NCBI GenBank assembly: GCA_000440235.1 | Contig: ALKQ01000002.1 | Location: 1-64,000, forward strand | Length of the DNA stretch: 64,000 nucleotides | From: Streptococcus suis 10581 | GTDB taxonomy: Bacteria > Bacillota > Bacilli > Lactobacillales > Streptococcaceae | Reading direction: 5' to 3' | Shown here: positions 49,918-58,057 of the stretch, one piece after another | Position numbering within the stretch: position 1 is the first letter of the stretch | Layout of the letters: each line of letters opens with the position of its first letter | The notes under the pieces: model-generated | Told to the model about the DNA's origin: nothing | Database searches by the model: none | What the model saw: only the letters and a program-made list of their open reading frames with translations | Program-made: the position numbers and the translations under genes

Positions 49918-50046
49918 ATTTTCCTCCTTGTTCTACTATTGTAGCGGGGTTGGTATAAATGGTCTGATGAACATGTGATCATGGTTTGATAATCATTCCA
50001 TTTTCCCCTAGCCAAGTCAAGAAAAAAATAGTATAATAAAAAGCAA

Positions 50047-50128
50047 GCGGAGGTGGTGGAACGGCAGACACGCATGCTTCAGGCGCATGTGCCCATCGGG
50101 TGTGAGGGTTCAAATCCCTTCCTCCGCA
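50047..50128 (+). tRNA. tRNA-Leu (CAG)
   Basis: 82 nt with a long variable arm; acceptor GCGGAGG / CCTCCGC, then discriminator A. Anticodon CAG in the 7-nt loop TTCAGGC closed by CATGC/GCATG. T-loop GGTTCAAATCC. Confidence 0.92.
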
Positions 50129-50142
50129 TGATAAACGAGAAG

Positions 50143-50170
50143 CCCCAAGTCAAAATTATTGGCTTGGGGT
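50143..50170. terminator. Hairpin after tRNA-Leu
   Basis: CCCCAAG pairs with CTTGGGG around a 13-nt loop, without a T-run on either strand. It lies between the tRNA and the end of the RelBE-type locus. Confidence 0.4.
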
Positions 50171-50200
50171 GAAACTTTATGCTAGTTATTTGGCTTCAAA

Positions 50201-50542
50201 TCATTTAAGTAAGGTTATCCAGTTTTGCTTTGAATGCAAGATACGGGCTACAAAAACCTGATAGCCCTCTATGAAATAAAAAACGAGATAATGTTCTATC
50301 GGCATATAACGGTAGGACTTTCCATCGGCAGTTAGGTTGCCAAATCCTCTGCTAGATACCAAGGGACAGGCTTCAGGGAATAGCTCTAACATTTCCAAAG
50401 CCGTCAATATCAAATCAATTTTGCTATCCGCTGCTTGTTGGCTGTAAAAATTGAGCTGAATGTAATCATATATAGCCTGCAAATCCTGTTTGGCTCTATC
50501 AGAAATAACAAGCTCATATTTTTTCTTATCAGTCAAGACCAA
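50201..50542 (-). CDS. RelE/ParE-family toxin
   Basis: 113 residues with YELVISDRAKQDLQAIYDYI and a C-terminal YRYMPIEHYLVFYFIEGYQV. RelE-type toxins cleave mRNA on the ribosome; ParE-type ones act on gyrase. The start overlaps the antitoxin gene by 14 bp. Confidence 0.85.
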   Translation of the reverse strand: MVLTDKKKYELVISDRAKQDLQAIYDYIQLNFYSQQAADSKIDLILTALEMLELFPEACPLVSSRGFGNLTADGKSYRYMPIEHYLVFYFIEGYQVFVARILHSKQNWITLLK

Positions 50543-50822
50543 ATTCCTTTCTGACAGCCACGAGAGAACTTGTCTTACCTGCTAGAATATCCTGATGCCC
50601 TAACAAGATTTCTTTCTTTAACTCTTCAAAAGCAATCTTGTTGCTATCCTCCCTACTGTCTTTTGTGACAAATTCTTGGGCATCAATAGTACCTGTCGCA
50701 ATTTTTCTCAAGGTCGCATTCAGCACATCTGAAACTGTCATGCTTTCTCCTGCTAATAGCTCCTTTGTCTGCTGATAATAAAATGAATCTGCCCTAAAGT
50801 TTACCTGTTGTGTTGCTCCCAT
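50529..50822 (-). CDS. RelB/DinJ-type antitoxin
   Basis: 97 residues from ATG 50822 (AAAGGAG nine nt upstream; an earlier TTG is inside that site). Ribbon-helix-helix start MGATQQVNFRADSFYYQQTK, acidic C-terminus binding the toxin. Confidence 0.85.
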   Translation of the reverse strand: MGATQQVNFRADSFYYQQTKELLAGESMTVSDVLNATLRKIATGTIDAQEFVTKDSREDSNKIAFEELKKEILLGHQDILAGKTSSLVAVRKEFGLD

Positions 50823-50898
50823 TATTCCCAACTCCTTTGTATAGACGTTTTGTACATACAGTTTACCCCTTTTTCAGAAGTTGGTCAAGATATTCGCT

Positions 50899-50937
50899 AA
50901 ATACCCCCAAGTCAGAATTGATGATTTGGGGGTATTT
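50899..50937. terminator. Bidirectional terminator
   Basis: AAATACCCCCAA pairs with TTGGGGGTATTT around a 15-nt loop, A/T-rich on both sides. It ends the ABC exporter operon. Confidence 0.8.
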
Positions 50938-52530
50938 TTATATTTTCTCACTCAGTTTCCCATCACGCATTTCCAAAACCACATCAAACATGTCTAGGAT
51001 GGCAGAGTCTGATTCATGCAAGATGGTGATGATAAGTTTGTCCTCCAGCTGCAAGAGCTTGGTCAAAACCTGCTTGGTCAGGGCAGGATCTAAATGAGCG
51101 GTCGGTTCATCCAAAAGCAAGATTTCCTTACCACTCATTAGGGCACGGAGCAGGCATAGGACATTTTTCTCGCCACCACTCAAGAGACTGGGGTCTGTTG
51201 TTGTACGCAAGGTGTCCTGTAAACTCGTTGGCAAGCTCCTTAACAAGCCAAGCATGACATCTCTTCCCTTCTCATAGGTTCCAAAAACAGACACATTGTT
51301 TTCAAAATCGGTATGGTAAAGATGCTCAAACTGGCTGAGATAGAAGACTGTAGAAGATTCTGTTTCATGCGAAACATCATTTTCCAGATAGGAAACACTT
51401 CCCTTGTCCAGAGCCAGTTCTCCTGCCAACACTCGTAGAAAAGTGGATTTTCCGCTGGCTGACGGACCAATGATGGCATACTTTTTCCCCTTGTCAAACC
51501 GATAGGAAAAATCTGCTACCGCTAATTCTCCCACATGATAGGCCACGTCCCTGACTTCTAAAGCTGTCACATTGGGATAGCTTGGTACTTGCTCAGACAA
51601 GACCTGACCAGCAAGATAGCCTTCTAGGTTGGCAACCGTTTCCTTGGTCGAATGGATAGAATTGACATCCAAGAGGATGTATTTCATGGGATAGATGAAA
51701 TTTTCAACATAGCTAAAAGTCGCAATGGCAGCACCGATGGTCAACTCTTTTTGCAGCAAGAGATAGCCGACCAAGCCAAAAGCCGTTAATTGCACCAAAA
51801 ACATGGAAAATCCATTGACAACATTGGCCAGGGTCTTGAATTGACCAAAGCGAAAACGGGCCTGCTCACTTTCTTCTACTGACCGATGGTGGACACGGCT
51901 GATAGAACCGAAGGTTTCACTATTAACGCGGTTCTTAGCAGAAAAGAGGTCAGTCACCACCTGAAAATAGCTTTCCAAACTCTGTAAAAATGCCCGCTGA
52001 CGCTGAGAAAGAGGACCCGAAATCCACTTGGGAATGAAAACCGCCAAGGCAGAGGACAAAATAATGCCTACCGCAACCAGCGGATGAACAAAGAGAAAGA
52101 GGGAAACCGCATAGATGACCATGCTCAAACTAGAGCGGATAATGTCCATGAGGGGACTCAGATAACTCTCCTCAATGGTTTCCAAATCGTTGTCAAAAAT
52201 GGACAAATAGGCAGAGACATTCTTCTCTGAAAATTTGGCTAAAGGCTGCGATAACAAGCTGTTTGCTAGGCCTTTTTTGGCATTGACATAGAAGCCCTGA
52301 GACACCTTCCACTCATAAACCTGGGAAATGTACTGAAAGACTGAATTGGCAATGATGGTCAAGGCATAGGCCAACAAGAGCCAGACAAGTCCTGTCCAGC
52401 CCATCTGAAAAATATGGTCAAAAAGATACTTGTTTAACTCGGGCAAAACGACATTGGTCAAACTATATAAGATATGGAAAATCAACTGAATGGCAATAAC
52501 AAACCGCAATTGATAGATGATTTTTTTCAT
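50938..52530 (-). CDS. ABC exporter subunit B (transmembrane plus ATPase)
   Basis: 530 residues from ATG 52530 (AGGAGGAG upstream). Six transmembrane helices (about 5-290) and an ATPase with Walker A IGPSASGKST, signature LSGGEKN and Walker B ILLLDEPTAHLD. It pairs with the next upstream half-transporter. Substrate unknown; its place behind an Rgg-pheromone gene pair suggests a peptide. Confidence 0.87.
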   Translation of the reverse strand: MKKIIYQLRFVIAIQLIFHILYSLTNVVLPELNKYLFDHIFQMGWTGLVWLLLAYALTIIANSVFQYISQVYEWKVSQGFYVNAKKGLANSLLSQPLAKFSEKNVSAYLSIFDNDLETIEESYLSPLMDIIRSSLSMVIYAVSLFLFVHPLVAVGIILSSALAVFIPKWISGPLSQRQRAFLQSLESYFQVVTDLFSAKNRVNSETFGSISRVHHRSVEESEQARFRFGQFKTLANVVNGFSMFLVQLTAFGLVGYLLLQKELTIGAAIATFSYVENFIYPMKYILLDVNSIHSTKETVANLEGYLAGQVLSEQVPSYPNVTALEVRDVAYHVGELAVADFSYRFDKGKKYAIIGPSASGKSTFLRVLAGELALDKGSVSYLENDVSHETESSTVFYLSQFEHLYHTDFENNVSVFGTYEKGRDVMLGLLRSLPTSLQDTLRTTTDPSLLSGGEKNVLCLLRALMSGKEILLLDEPTAHLDPALTKQVLTKLLQLEDKLIITILHESDSAILDMFDVVLEMRDGKLSEKI

Positions 52531-52563
52531 AACTCCTCCTAGATAGGAACAATTTGTCAAAAA

Positions 52564-54141
52564 TTAATTGCTCTCCCCAATCCGTACCACCCCATCATAG
52601 CGAGAAAGGACCTCATCGGACACACGGTGGGAAATATGAATGAGCGTCTTATCTGCTAGTGAGATGAGATAATCTTCAATCACTGCATAGGTTTCCTGAT
52701 CCAAGGCAGACAGACTTTCATCCAGCAACAAGATGTCCTTATCTTGTAGCAAGGCACGAATCAAGAGCAGGCGTTGCTTTTGTCCACCAGACAGTCCGCT
52801 ATCATCACTAATCTCCTCGCTCAAAGAAGCATAACTTGGAAAACGACTGTCAAGATTCATGGTCTTAATGAGGGACATCATCCTATCTTCTGAAACCTCC
52901 CGTCCCATGGTCAAGTTGTAGAGAACCGTATCATGGAAAATGGCCCCCTCTTGTGGCAGATAGGCAATCTTGTCTTGAATGGCTTGGTAAGACAAGTCTG
53001 CAAGAGAGGTTTTATCAACGTAAATATCCCCTGCTTGCAATTGGCTATTCTTGGTCAAAATAAGAGCCAAGGAGGATTTGCCAGAACCACTTTCCCCAAG
53101 AATTAAATACTTCTTGCCACGTTCAAACGTTACGGTCAGGTCTTCAAAGACCTGCTTCTCACCGATGGTATAACTAGCCTTGACCAGTTGCATGCTCTGG
53201 AAAGTTGAAGCTAGTTCCTGCCCCTTCGTTTCTTGACCCAAAGTAGGTAGCTCAAACTCTTGCTTCAATTCCTTAACGGCATGCCTGTCCAAAAAAGCTG
53301 CCGCAATGCTGTTAATAGGATCCACCAACTGCTCTGAAATGGTCAGAATAGCTGTCAAGCCACCGATGGTCAAGACCCCAGAAAAGACTTGCAAACCACC
53401 GATGAAGATAATCGAAAGAGTGGTCAGATAAAAGACGAAACCGACTAAGAGCCGCATGGTTACTGTCGTTCGATTAGCCTGATCGACCTTGTCATTGACT
53501 GCTTGATAGCGATCGTTCAGCCCATCTAAAACCTGCTGTCTTTGGCGGCTATTTTTCACTTGCAAATAACCTAGAAAGACATCTGAAACCCTTGTATTAT
53601 AGACCTGCTGACTTTCCGAAATCGCCTCCTGATTAAGCCTTCTCCGCTTTTTAAACAGATAGGGAATCACAACTGGCAAGAATGAGATCAGAATCAAGAA
53701 AATAGCGGTCAGACCATCCAAGCTAAGCAAGGCTAGACTGGCAATGCCAAAGGTACAAGCACCTTGAAAAATCGTAAAGAAAGCGTCGTAATAATCTTCT
53801 TTCACCGTCTCCAAATCATTATTGAGCTGGGAAATATAGGCCCCTGCCCCCTGCTCAACGAACTGCCTAAAAGGCAAATCAAAAATTTTCCCAATAAAGG
53901 TTGCCTGCAATTGGAAACCTACTTGATTAAGATAGCTGACATTGGCAATTTGACGGATGTATTCAAAGACCAGCATGATAAGGACAGTTAGCCCCATCAG
54001 CACAAAATAAGACACAAAAGCCTGCCTATCTCCAGCCGCAATAGCATCAATAATATAGCGATATTGGTACAGAAAGCCAACATTGAGCAGGGCTACTGCA
54101 AAAATACAAGATAAGGTTAACCAAAAATTCCTCTTTTTCAT
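52564..54141 (-). CDS. ABC exporter subunit A (transmembrane plus ATPase)
   Basis: 525 residues. Six transmembrane helices (about 8-290), Walker A LGESGSGKSS, signature GLSGGQKQR, Walker B LLLDESLSALD. Partner of the downstream half-transporter, 33 bp apart; together they form a heterodimeric exporter. The promoter region carries an inverted repeat over the -35. Confidence 0.87.
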   Translation of the reverse strand: MKKRNFWLTLSCIFAVALLNVGFLYQYRYIIDAIAAGDRQAFVSYFVLMGLTVLIMLVFEYIRQIANVSYLNQVGFQLQATFIGKIFDLPFRQFVEQGAGAYISQLNNDLETVKEDYYDAFFTIFQGACTFGIASLALLSLDGLTAIFLILISFLPVVIPYLFKKRRRLNQEAISESQQVYNTRVSDVFLGYLQVKNSRQRQQVLDGLNDRYQAVNDKVDQANRTTVTMRLLVGFVFYLTTLSIIFIGGLQVFSGVLTIGGLTAILTISEQLVDPINSIAAAFLDRHAVKELKQEFELPTLGQETKGQELASTFQSMQLVKASYTIGEKQVFEDLTVTFERGKKYLILGESGSGKSSLALILTKNSQLQAGDIYVDKTSLADLSYQAIQDKIAYLPQEGAIFHDTVLYNLTMGREVSEDRMMSLIKTMNLDSRFPSYASLSEEISDDSGLSGGQKQRLLLIRALLQDKDILLLDESLSALDQETYAVIEDYLISLADKTLIHISHRVSDEVLSRYDGVVRIGESN

Positions 54142-54196
54142 TTCTTCTCCACCATTTTATAGATTTCTGAGCAAACATTTGGTCGCTTTCATCTAT

Positions 54197-54235
54197 ATTA
54201 TAGAATAGGAATTGGAGACGATTTTATTCGTCCCC
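54197..54235 (-). promoter_or_regulatory. Exporter promoter with inverted repeat
   Basis: TATAAT at 54202-54197 with no real -35 (AAAATC, 54225-54220). The inverted repeat GGGGACGA / TCGTCTCC (54214-54235) covers the -35. This fits activation or repression, possibly by the adjacent Rgg; it might instead end the rgg transcript, but no T-run follows. Confidence 0.5.
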
Positions 54236-54244
54236 TATATGCAA

Positions 54245-55111
54245 CTATTTCTCGTTCACTATTTTTTCAAGTATCGTTTCATACCAATCTGCTATATTCT
54301 GGCTATCAACCGCTCGTAAAAGTCCAATACACTTTCTCATCTCTAAGACAGCATTGGCACTTCCTGTTTTTCGATAATCATAAAAAGCCTTACCAAATTT
54401 AAACAAAATCCGTTCAAAAATTTCTGTCTCGTCGAAAAGCAAACCTTCGATAGTCTTTTCAAGAAAGATTGCGTCGGCAAGTTCCTTATGTTGAACGCTG
54501 ACTAGATAAGCACTAAGTAAAATTTGAGAAACTGCCAATCGATGTTGTTTCATTTCACGGTAAAACTGTGTACGACCAACTAGTTCCCTGCAAAAAAGCA
54601 TCATAGTCTGGTGTTCTAATTCATCCATGGTATTGGCAAATAGCAAGAGCTCGTAATAACTCCAGTTGTCCACTCGAAATAAGTAATCCGTTAAAAAGGC
54701 TGTATCTTCTTTCGAAACAACTACTGTCTTATCTAAGTCGCTCAGTTTATACGCGATTAAAATAGCATTCAACCGATGAAACTCCCTACGAGAATCTCTT
54801 TCTGCTTTTGCTAATTGTTCAGACAAGATTTTCTTTATGGTTACAACATCTCTGATATAGATGGATTGTTTTAGTTGTTCCAAAATTCTAGTCAGCTCAT
54901 CTTTTTTGAAATCCTGACTGGCATACACGAACTCGTCCACATCCACATTCATTTCTGCCAGCACACCAAATAATTTACTAACAGTAATGTCGGATTCCCC
55001 ATTTTCAAACCGAGAAAGTTGAGAAGTAGAAATATGTCCCTTGGCGACCTCCGCCAAACTCTTCCCCTTTCCCTCTCTGATAAATTTCAACGTTTTCCCA
55101 AAACAACTCAT
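54245..55111 (-). CDS. Rgg-family transcription regulator
   Basis: 288 residues. N-terminal XRE HTH (1-60: KTLKFIREGKGKSLAEVAKG, HISTSQLSRFENGESDI), then a helical tetratricopeptide-like pheromone-binding region (80-285). Rgg proteins bind short hydrophobic peptides inside the cell. AAAGGAGG precedes ATG 55111. It faces away from the shp gene and reads towards the exporter. Confidence 0.9.
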   Translation of the reverse strand: MSCFGKTLKFIREGKGKSLAEVAKGHISTSQLSRFENGESDITVSKLFGVLAEMNVDVDEFVYASQDFKKDELTRILEQLKQSIYIRDVVTIKKILSEQLAKAERDSRREFHRLNAILIAYKLSDLDKTVVVSKEDTAFLTDYLFRVDNWSYYELLLFANTMDELEHQTMMLFCRELVGRTQFYREMKQHRLAVSQILLSAYLVSVQHKELADAIFLEKTIEGLLFDETEIFERILFKFGKAFYDYRKTGSANAVLEMRKCIGLLRAVDSQNIADWYETILEKIVNEK

Positions 55112-55218
55112 TTCCAGACCTCCTTTTGTATATAAGGGATTTGTTTAAAGCATAACTTAATAGATGTTATCATGATTTTAAAATAAATATTATCTATATT
55201 CAACAATGGGGAATATCA

Positions 55219-55314
55219 ATGAAACAAAATTATCTAATTGCAAACATTACTATCGTTTTAATTTTACTTATTAGTATCCTAAAAGACATTCCACCAATCA
55301 TTGTTATAAAATAA
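55219..55314 (+). CDS. Short hydrophobic peptide (SHP) pheromone precursor
   Basis: A 31-codon frame with GGGGA before the ATG: MKQNYLIANITIVLILLISI, then LKDIPPIIVIK. It has the SHP pattern: basic start, hydrophobic middle, and a C-terminal part beginning at an acidic residue (Asp23) followed by aliphatics. Mature SHPs start at Asp or Glu; here that would be about DIPPIIVIK. It is divergent from rgg with a shared intergenic region, the standard SHP/Rgg layout. An odd feature is the two prolines and a C-terminal Lys. Confidence 0.78.
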   Translation: MKQNYLIANITIVLILLISILKDIPPIIVIK

Positions 55315-55316
55315 TA

Positions 55317-55511
55317 ATACTCAACGAAAATCAAAAGTAGACCACCTTCAACTATCTTCCAGATAGTTGAAGGTGGAAAATACAAAACAATGTTTGCGTC
55401 TTCAAGCCGACGATAGAACACTGTTACTTTCTTATTTTAAGGTAACAGGCTGAAAAGTTTTCCATTCATCAAGACTCTTGACAACGGATAATTTTGATTT
55501 TTGAAGAGTAT
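55317..55511. repeat. BOX-like repeat element (195 bp)
   Basis: Ends ATACTCAACGAAAATCAAAA and TTTTGATTTTTGAAGAGTAT are inverted copies with 3 mismatches in 20 bp. Inside is a perfect 16-bp stem with a 3-nt loop (55342-55376). Streptococcal BOX elements have ends of the type ATACTCTTCGAAAATC. It lies 2 bp after the shp stop and could act as the transcript's 3' end. The rest of 55512-55560 shows nothing. Confidence 0.65.
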
Positions 55512-55561
55512 AAACACCGTTATTATACCACAACTTCCCATGTTTGTGTATGTTTTCACAT

Positions 55562-55596
55562 AAAGAAGAAACCAAGCCAGCTATCTGACTTGGTTT
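55562..55596 (-). terminator. Terminator of the sulfatase gene
   Basis: AACCAAGTCAG / CTGGCTTGGTT stem (one mismatch) with TCTTCTTT after it on the - strand. Confidence 0.7.
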
Positions 55597-55600
55597 ATTT

Positions 55601-58045
55601 TTATTCTGTCGTTTCAGTCGCTACTTTGAAAAAATCTTTGTATTTCAAAAGGTAGCCTTTTCCTGTGGATAGGTCATATTGGACCAGTTTGAGTTCTTCT
55701 GCAACTTTCGCATCCCGCTCAGCCTGTCCTACTCGGTCCTTATGGAGCACCTCTGTCAAGAGGGCATAGTAAGGACTGACCTTGTTATTGGTCGTCTCCA
55801 GCATCAGTGCATTCATGTCGCTAGAGTTAACTAGCTCATAATTGTATTTCGCTGTATCAAAATTGCTCCAAACGAAATAATCTGTCTTGTACTGCGCACT
55901 TGGGTCCGTCACGAAAGCTGACTCTGGGTAAAGACCTGGCAGATGGTCGCCGTAAAAGACAACGGTCACCTTTTTATCCAAGGTCTTAAGCTGGTCTAGA
56001 AAATCTCTGGTTGCCTGATCCGTAAAGGATAGAAGACGAACATAGCTGGTCAAGTTTTCATTTTCCTCAGCCGTGAAGCCCTCACCCGATGCTGTTATAC
56101 CTGCAGGCTCTAGAGAATTCCACTGCACATGGTTCTGCATGGTAATAGCCGACACAAAGCTGGTATCGGCAGAACGTACCTGATCCAAAATCAAGTCATA
56201 GGTCTTCTTGTCACTGACAAAATTCCCCTGATAATCCTCAGCCGTCACAGTAAGAGGATACTTGGCACTATTGAGAGTGTAGAATTGCTCAATCCCCAGC
56301 TGCTTATAGATAGAATTTCGGTTGTAACTGGTATCGTAGTAAGGATGGATGGCGATACGATTATCTGCTGGATAGAGGTCGCTGATACTTGGCAACTTCT
56401 TCATATTCGGTGCTACATCCAGATAGACTGACGAAATAGAAGAATTATAATTGTAAAATGGCAAACCACTATAAACCTGAAACTCGATATTAGCCGTACC
56501 ACCACCATAGTGGTCACTCTTCATCAAGCCACTGGTAGTCTGACTCATGATGTACTCAATATTTGGAAGGACATTCTGGCTAAGGGTTACACCGGGAATC
56601 CGACGCGGGTCAGCCAAACTCTCGCTGAGGATGTAGATTACCGTCTGGTCAGTCAATTGACCTGTCCGTTCTGCATTGATTTCCTCAGCCAAGGCGGTGT
56701 ATTTCTTCACAATGGCCTTCATGGTCTTCTCAGAGTAATTCTCAGGCATTTCCATACTGGTCTTGCTGAGTTGCTGCAACCAGAGGAATGAAAGAGTGCG
56801 ATAACGAGCCACAAAGGCGTAGCCCTTCCAGTCTACGTTCCGCCAGTTATTAACCTGAGAAAGAATAGGAATCCAGCCAGCAATCTTGTGGTCTTTTTCA
56901 TTTCGAATAGCCCAACCCATTCCTAAAATCAAGGATACGATAACTGAAACTCCTGCCAGCCTTTTCCAGATAGAAGCGACAATCCTTCCTTGGAAGTACT
57001 TCTTGTGAATACGTCGGTAGATAAACACAAGGAGGACTATAAAGACGAGCGATACCAAGACAACACGTAGACTGATAAAGCTGAGAATCATCCCCAAGTT
57101 CCCGACCCACTTGAAATCATTGGGGGTCAATGGCTCCGAACGATAGCGGAATTTTAGGAAATTAGCCGCTATCAAGGTCACATTTAGACCAGCAATGACA
57201 GCAACCGACAAGATTTGACGGTTGATGACCAAGCTAATGATAATGTTTAGGAAAAAGAGACAGGCAATTTGGAAGACAATAGCCCCTGGAAAGAGGTGGC
57301 GTGTGAAATAAGAACCCGTTCCGCCAGCCATAGAAGCCTGATAACCGATATGCGACAACATAGCCAGAGCCAGACTGATAAAGAGCATACTGTGAACGTT
57401 GGTCCGATTGGCCTTAAACTCTACAAATGCCTTATGAAGATAGCGAAGAAAAATGTAGGTCCCTATAAAATGAATAGGTACAAACAGCGGTGTCTGGCTG
57501 AAAAACTCTATGTAAGAACCTTTCTCAACCAAACTCTCATAATGGCTATCTTTCCAGTAAGATATGGCGAGAGGACTGAGCGAGAGTAAGCTGGTCAAGA
57601 ACAGATAGCCATCTGGTACCAAGTGATTGGCTGACCACTGGCTTAATTTTTCTCTGATTCCTGCATTCTTCCGCCACAAAAATGCCAACAATACTGGAAG
57701 AAGCAACATCAATAGAAGTTCAAACTGAAAGAGATTATTACGGAAAATATTCCAGGGTTGATACTTCTTGGCATTGAGCCGATAGACTAGGTTGACAAGA
57801 TACAGAAAGCCTAGAAAACAGCCGACATACTTGGCAAAGGTTTTTGTCTTTACAAACTTCTCGTATGTATCAAGCAAGACCAATACATAAAACGTAAAAA
57901 TAGAATAGGCAAGCAGGGGCAGGGGGATAAACCAGAGCGGGAAAGATACTCCACTTAGCAATAGAGCCCGACCCATCGCAAGCAAAATGGTCATAATCAT
58001 GACTAGAATAAATTGCTTGCTTGCCTTTGGATTGATTTGTTTCAT
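55601..58045 (-). CDS. LTA synthase-like sulfatase-family membrane protein
   Basis: 814 residues. About ten transmembrane helices fill residues 10-400; the C-terminal extracellular part is a phosphatase/sulfatase domain with GGGTANIEFQVYSG (catalytic Thr), MQNHVQWNS and FYGDHLPGLYP (metal ligands). It belongs to the glycerol-phosphate transferase family of LtaS; the exact substrate may be another glycopolymer. It follows a large membrane protein in one operon. Confidence 0.85.
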   Translation of the reverse strand: MKQINPKASKQFILVMIMTILLAMGRALLLSGVSFPLWFIPLPLLAYSIFTFYVLVLLDTYEKFVKTKTFAKYVGCFLGFLYLVNLVYRLNAKKYQPWNIFRNNLFQFELLLMLLLPVLLAFLWRKNAGIREKLSQWSANHLVPDGYLFLTSLLSLSPLAISYWKDSHYESLVEKGSYIEFFSQTPLFVPIHFIGTYIFLRYLHKAFVEFKANRTNVHSMLFISLALAMLSHIGYQASMAGGTGSYFTRHLFPGAIVFQIACLFFLNIIISLVINRQILSVAVIAGLNVTLIAANFLKFRYRSEPLTPNDFKWVGNLGMILSFISLRVVLVSLVFIVLLVFIYRRIHKKYFQGRIVASIWKRLAGVSVIVSLILGMGWAIRNEKDHKIAGWIPILSQVNNWRNVDWKGYAFVARYRTLSFLWLQQLSKTSMEMPENYSEKTMKAIVKKYTALAEEINAERTGQLTDQTVIYILSESLADPRRIPGVTLSQNVLPNIEYIMSQTTSGLMKSDHYGGGTANIEFQVYSGLPFYNYNSSISSVYLDVAPNMKKLPSISDLYPADNRIAIHPYYDTSYNRNSIYKQLGIEQFYTLNSAKYPLTVTAEDYQGNFVSDKKTYDLILDQVRSADTSFVSAITMQNHVQWNSLEPAGITASGEGFTAEENENLTSYVRLLSFTDQATRDFLDQLKTLDKKVTVVFYGDHLPGLYPESAFVTDPSAQYKTDYFVWSNFDTAKYNYELVNSSDMNALMLETTNNKVSPYYALLTEVLHKDRVGQAERDAKVAEELKLVQYDLSTGKGYLLKYKDFFKVATETTE

Positions 58046-58057
58046 AACATTTCTCTC

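Noticed and set aside
55230..55421. 63-codon - strand frame beside rgg
   Set aside because: It is antisense to the shp gene and reads out of the BOX-like element.
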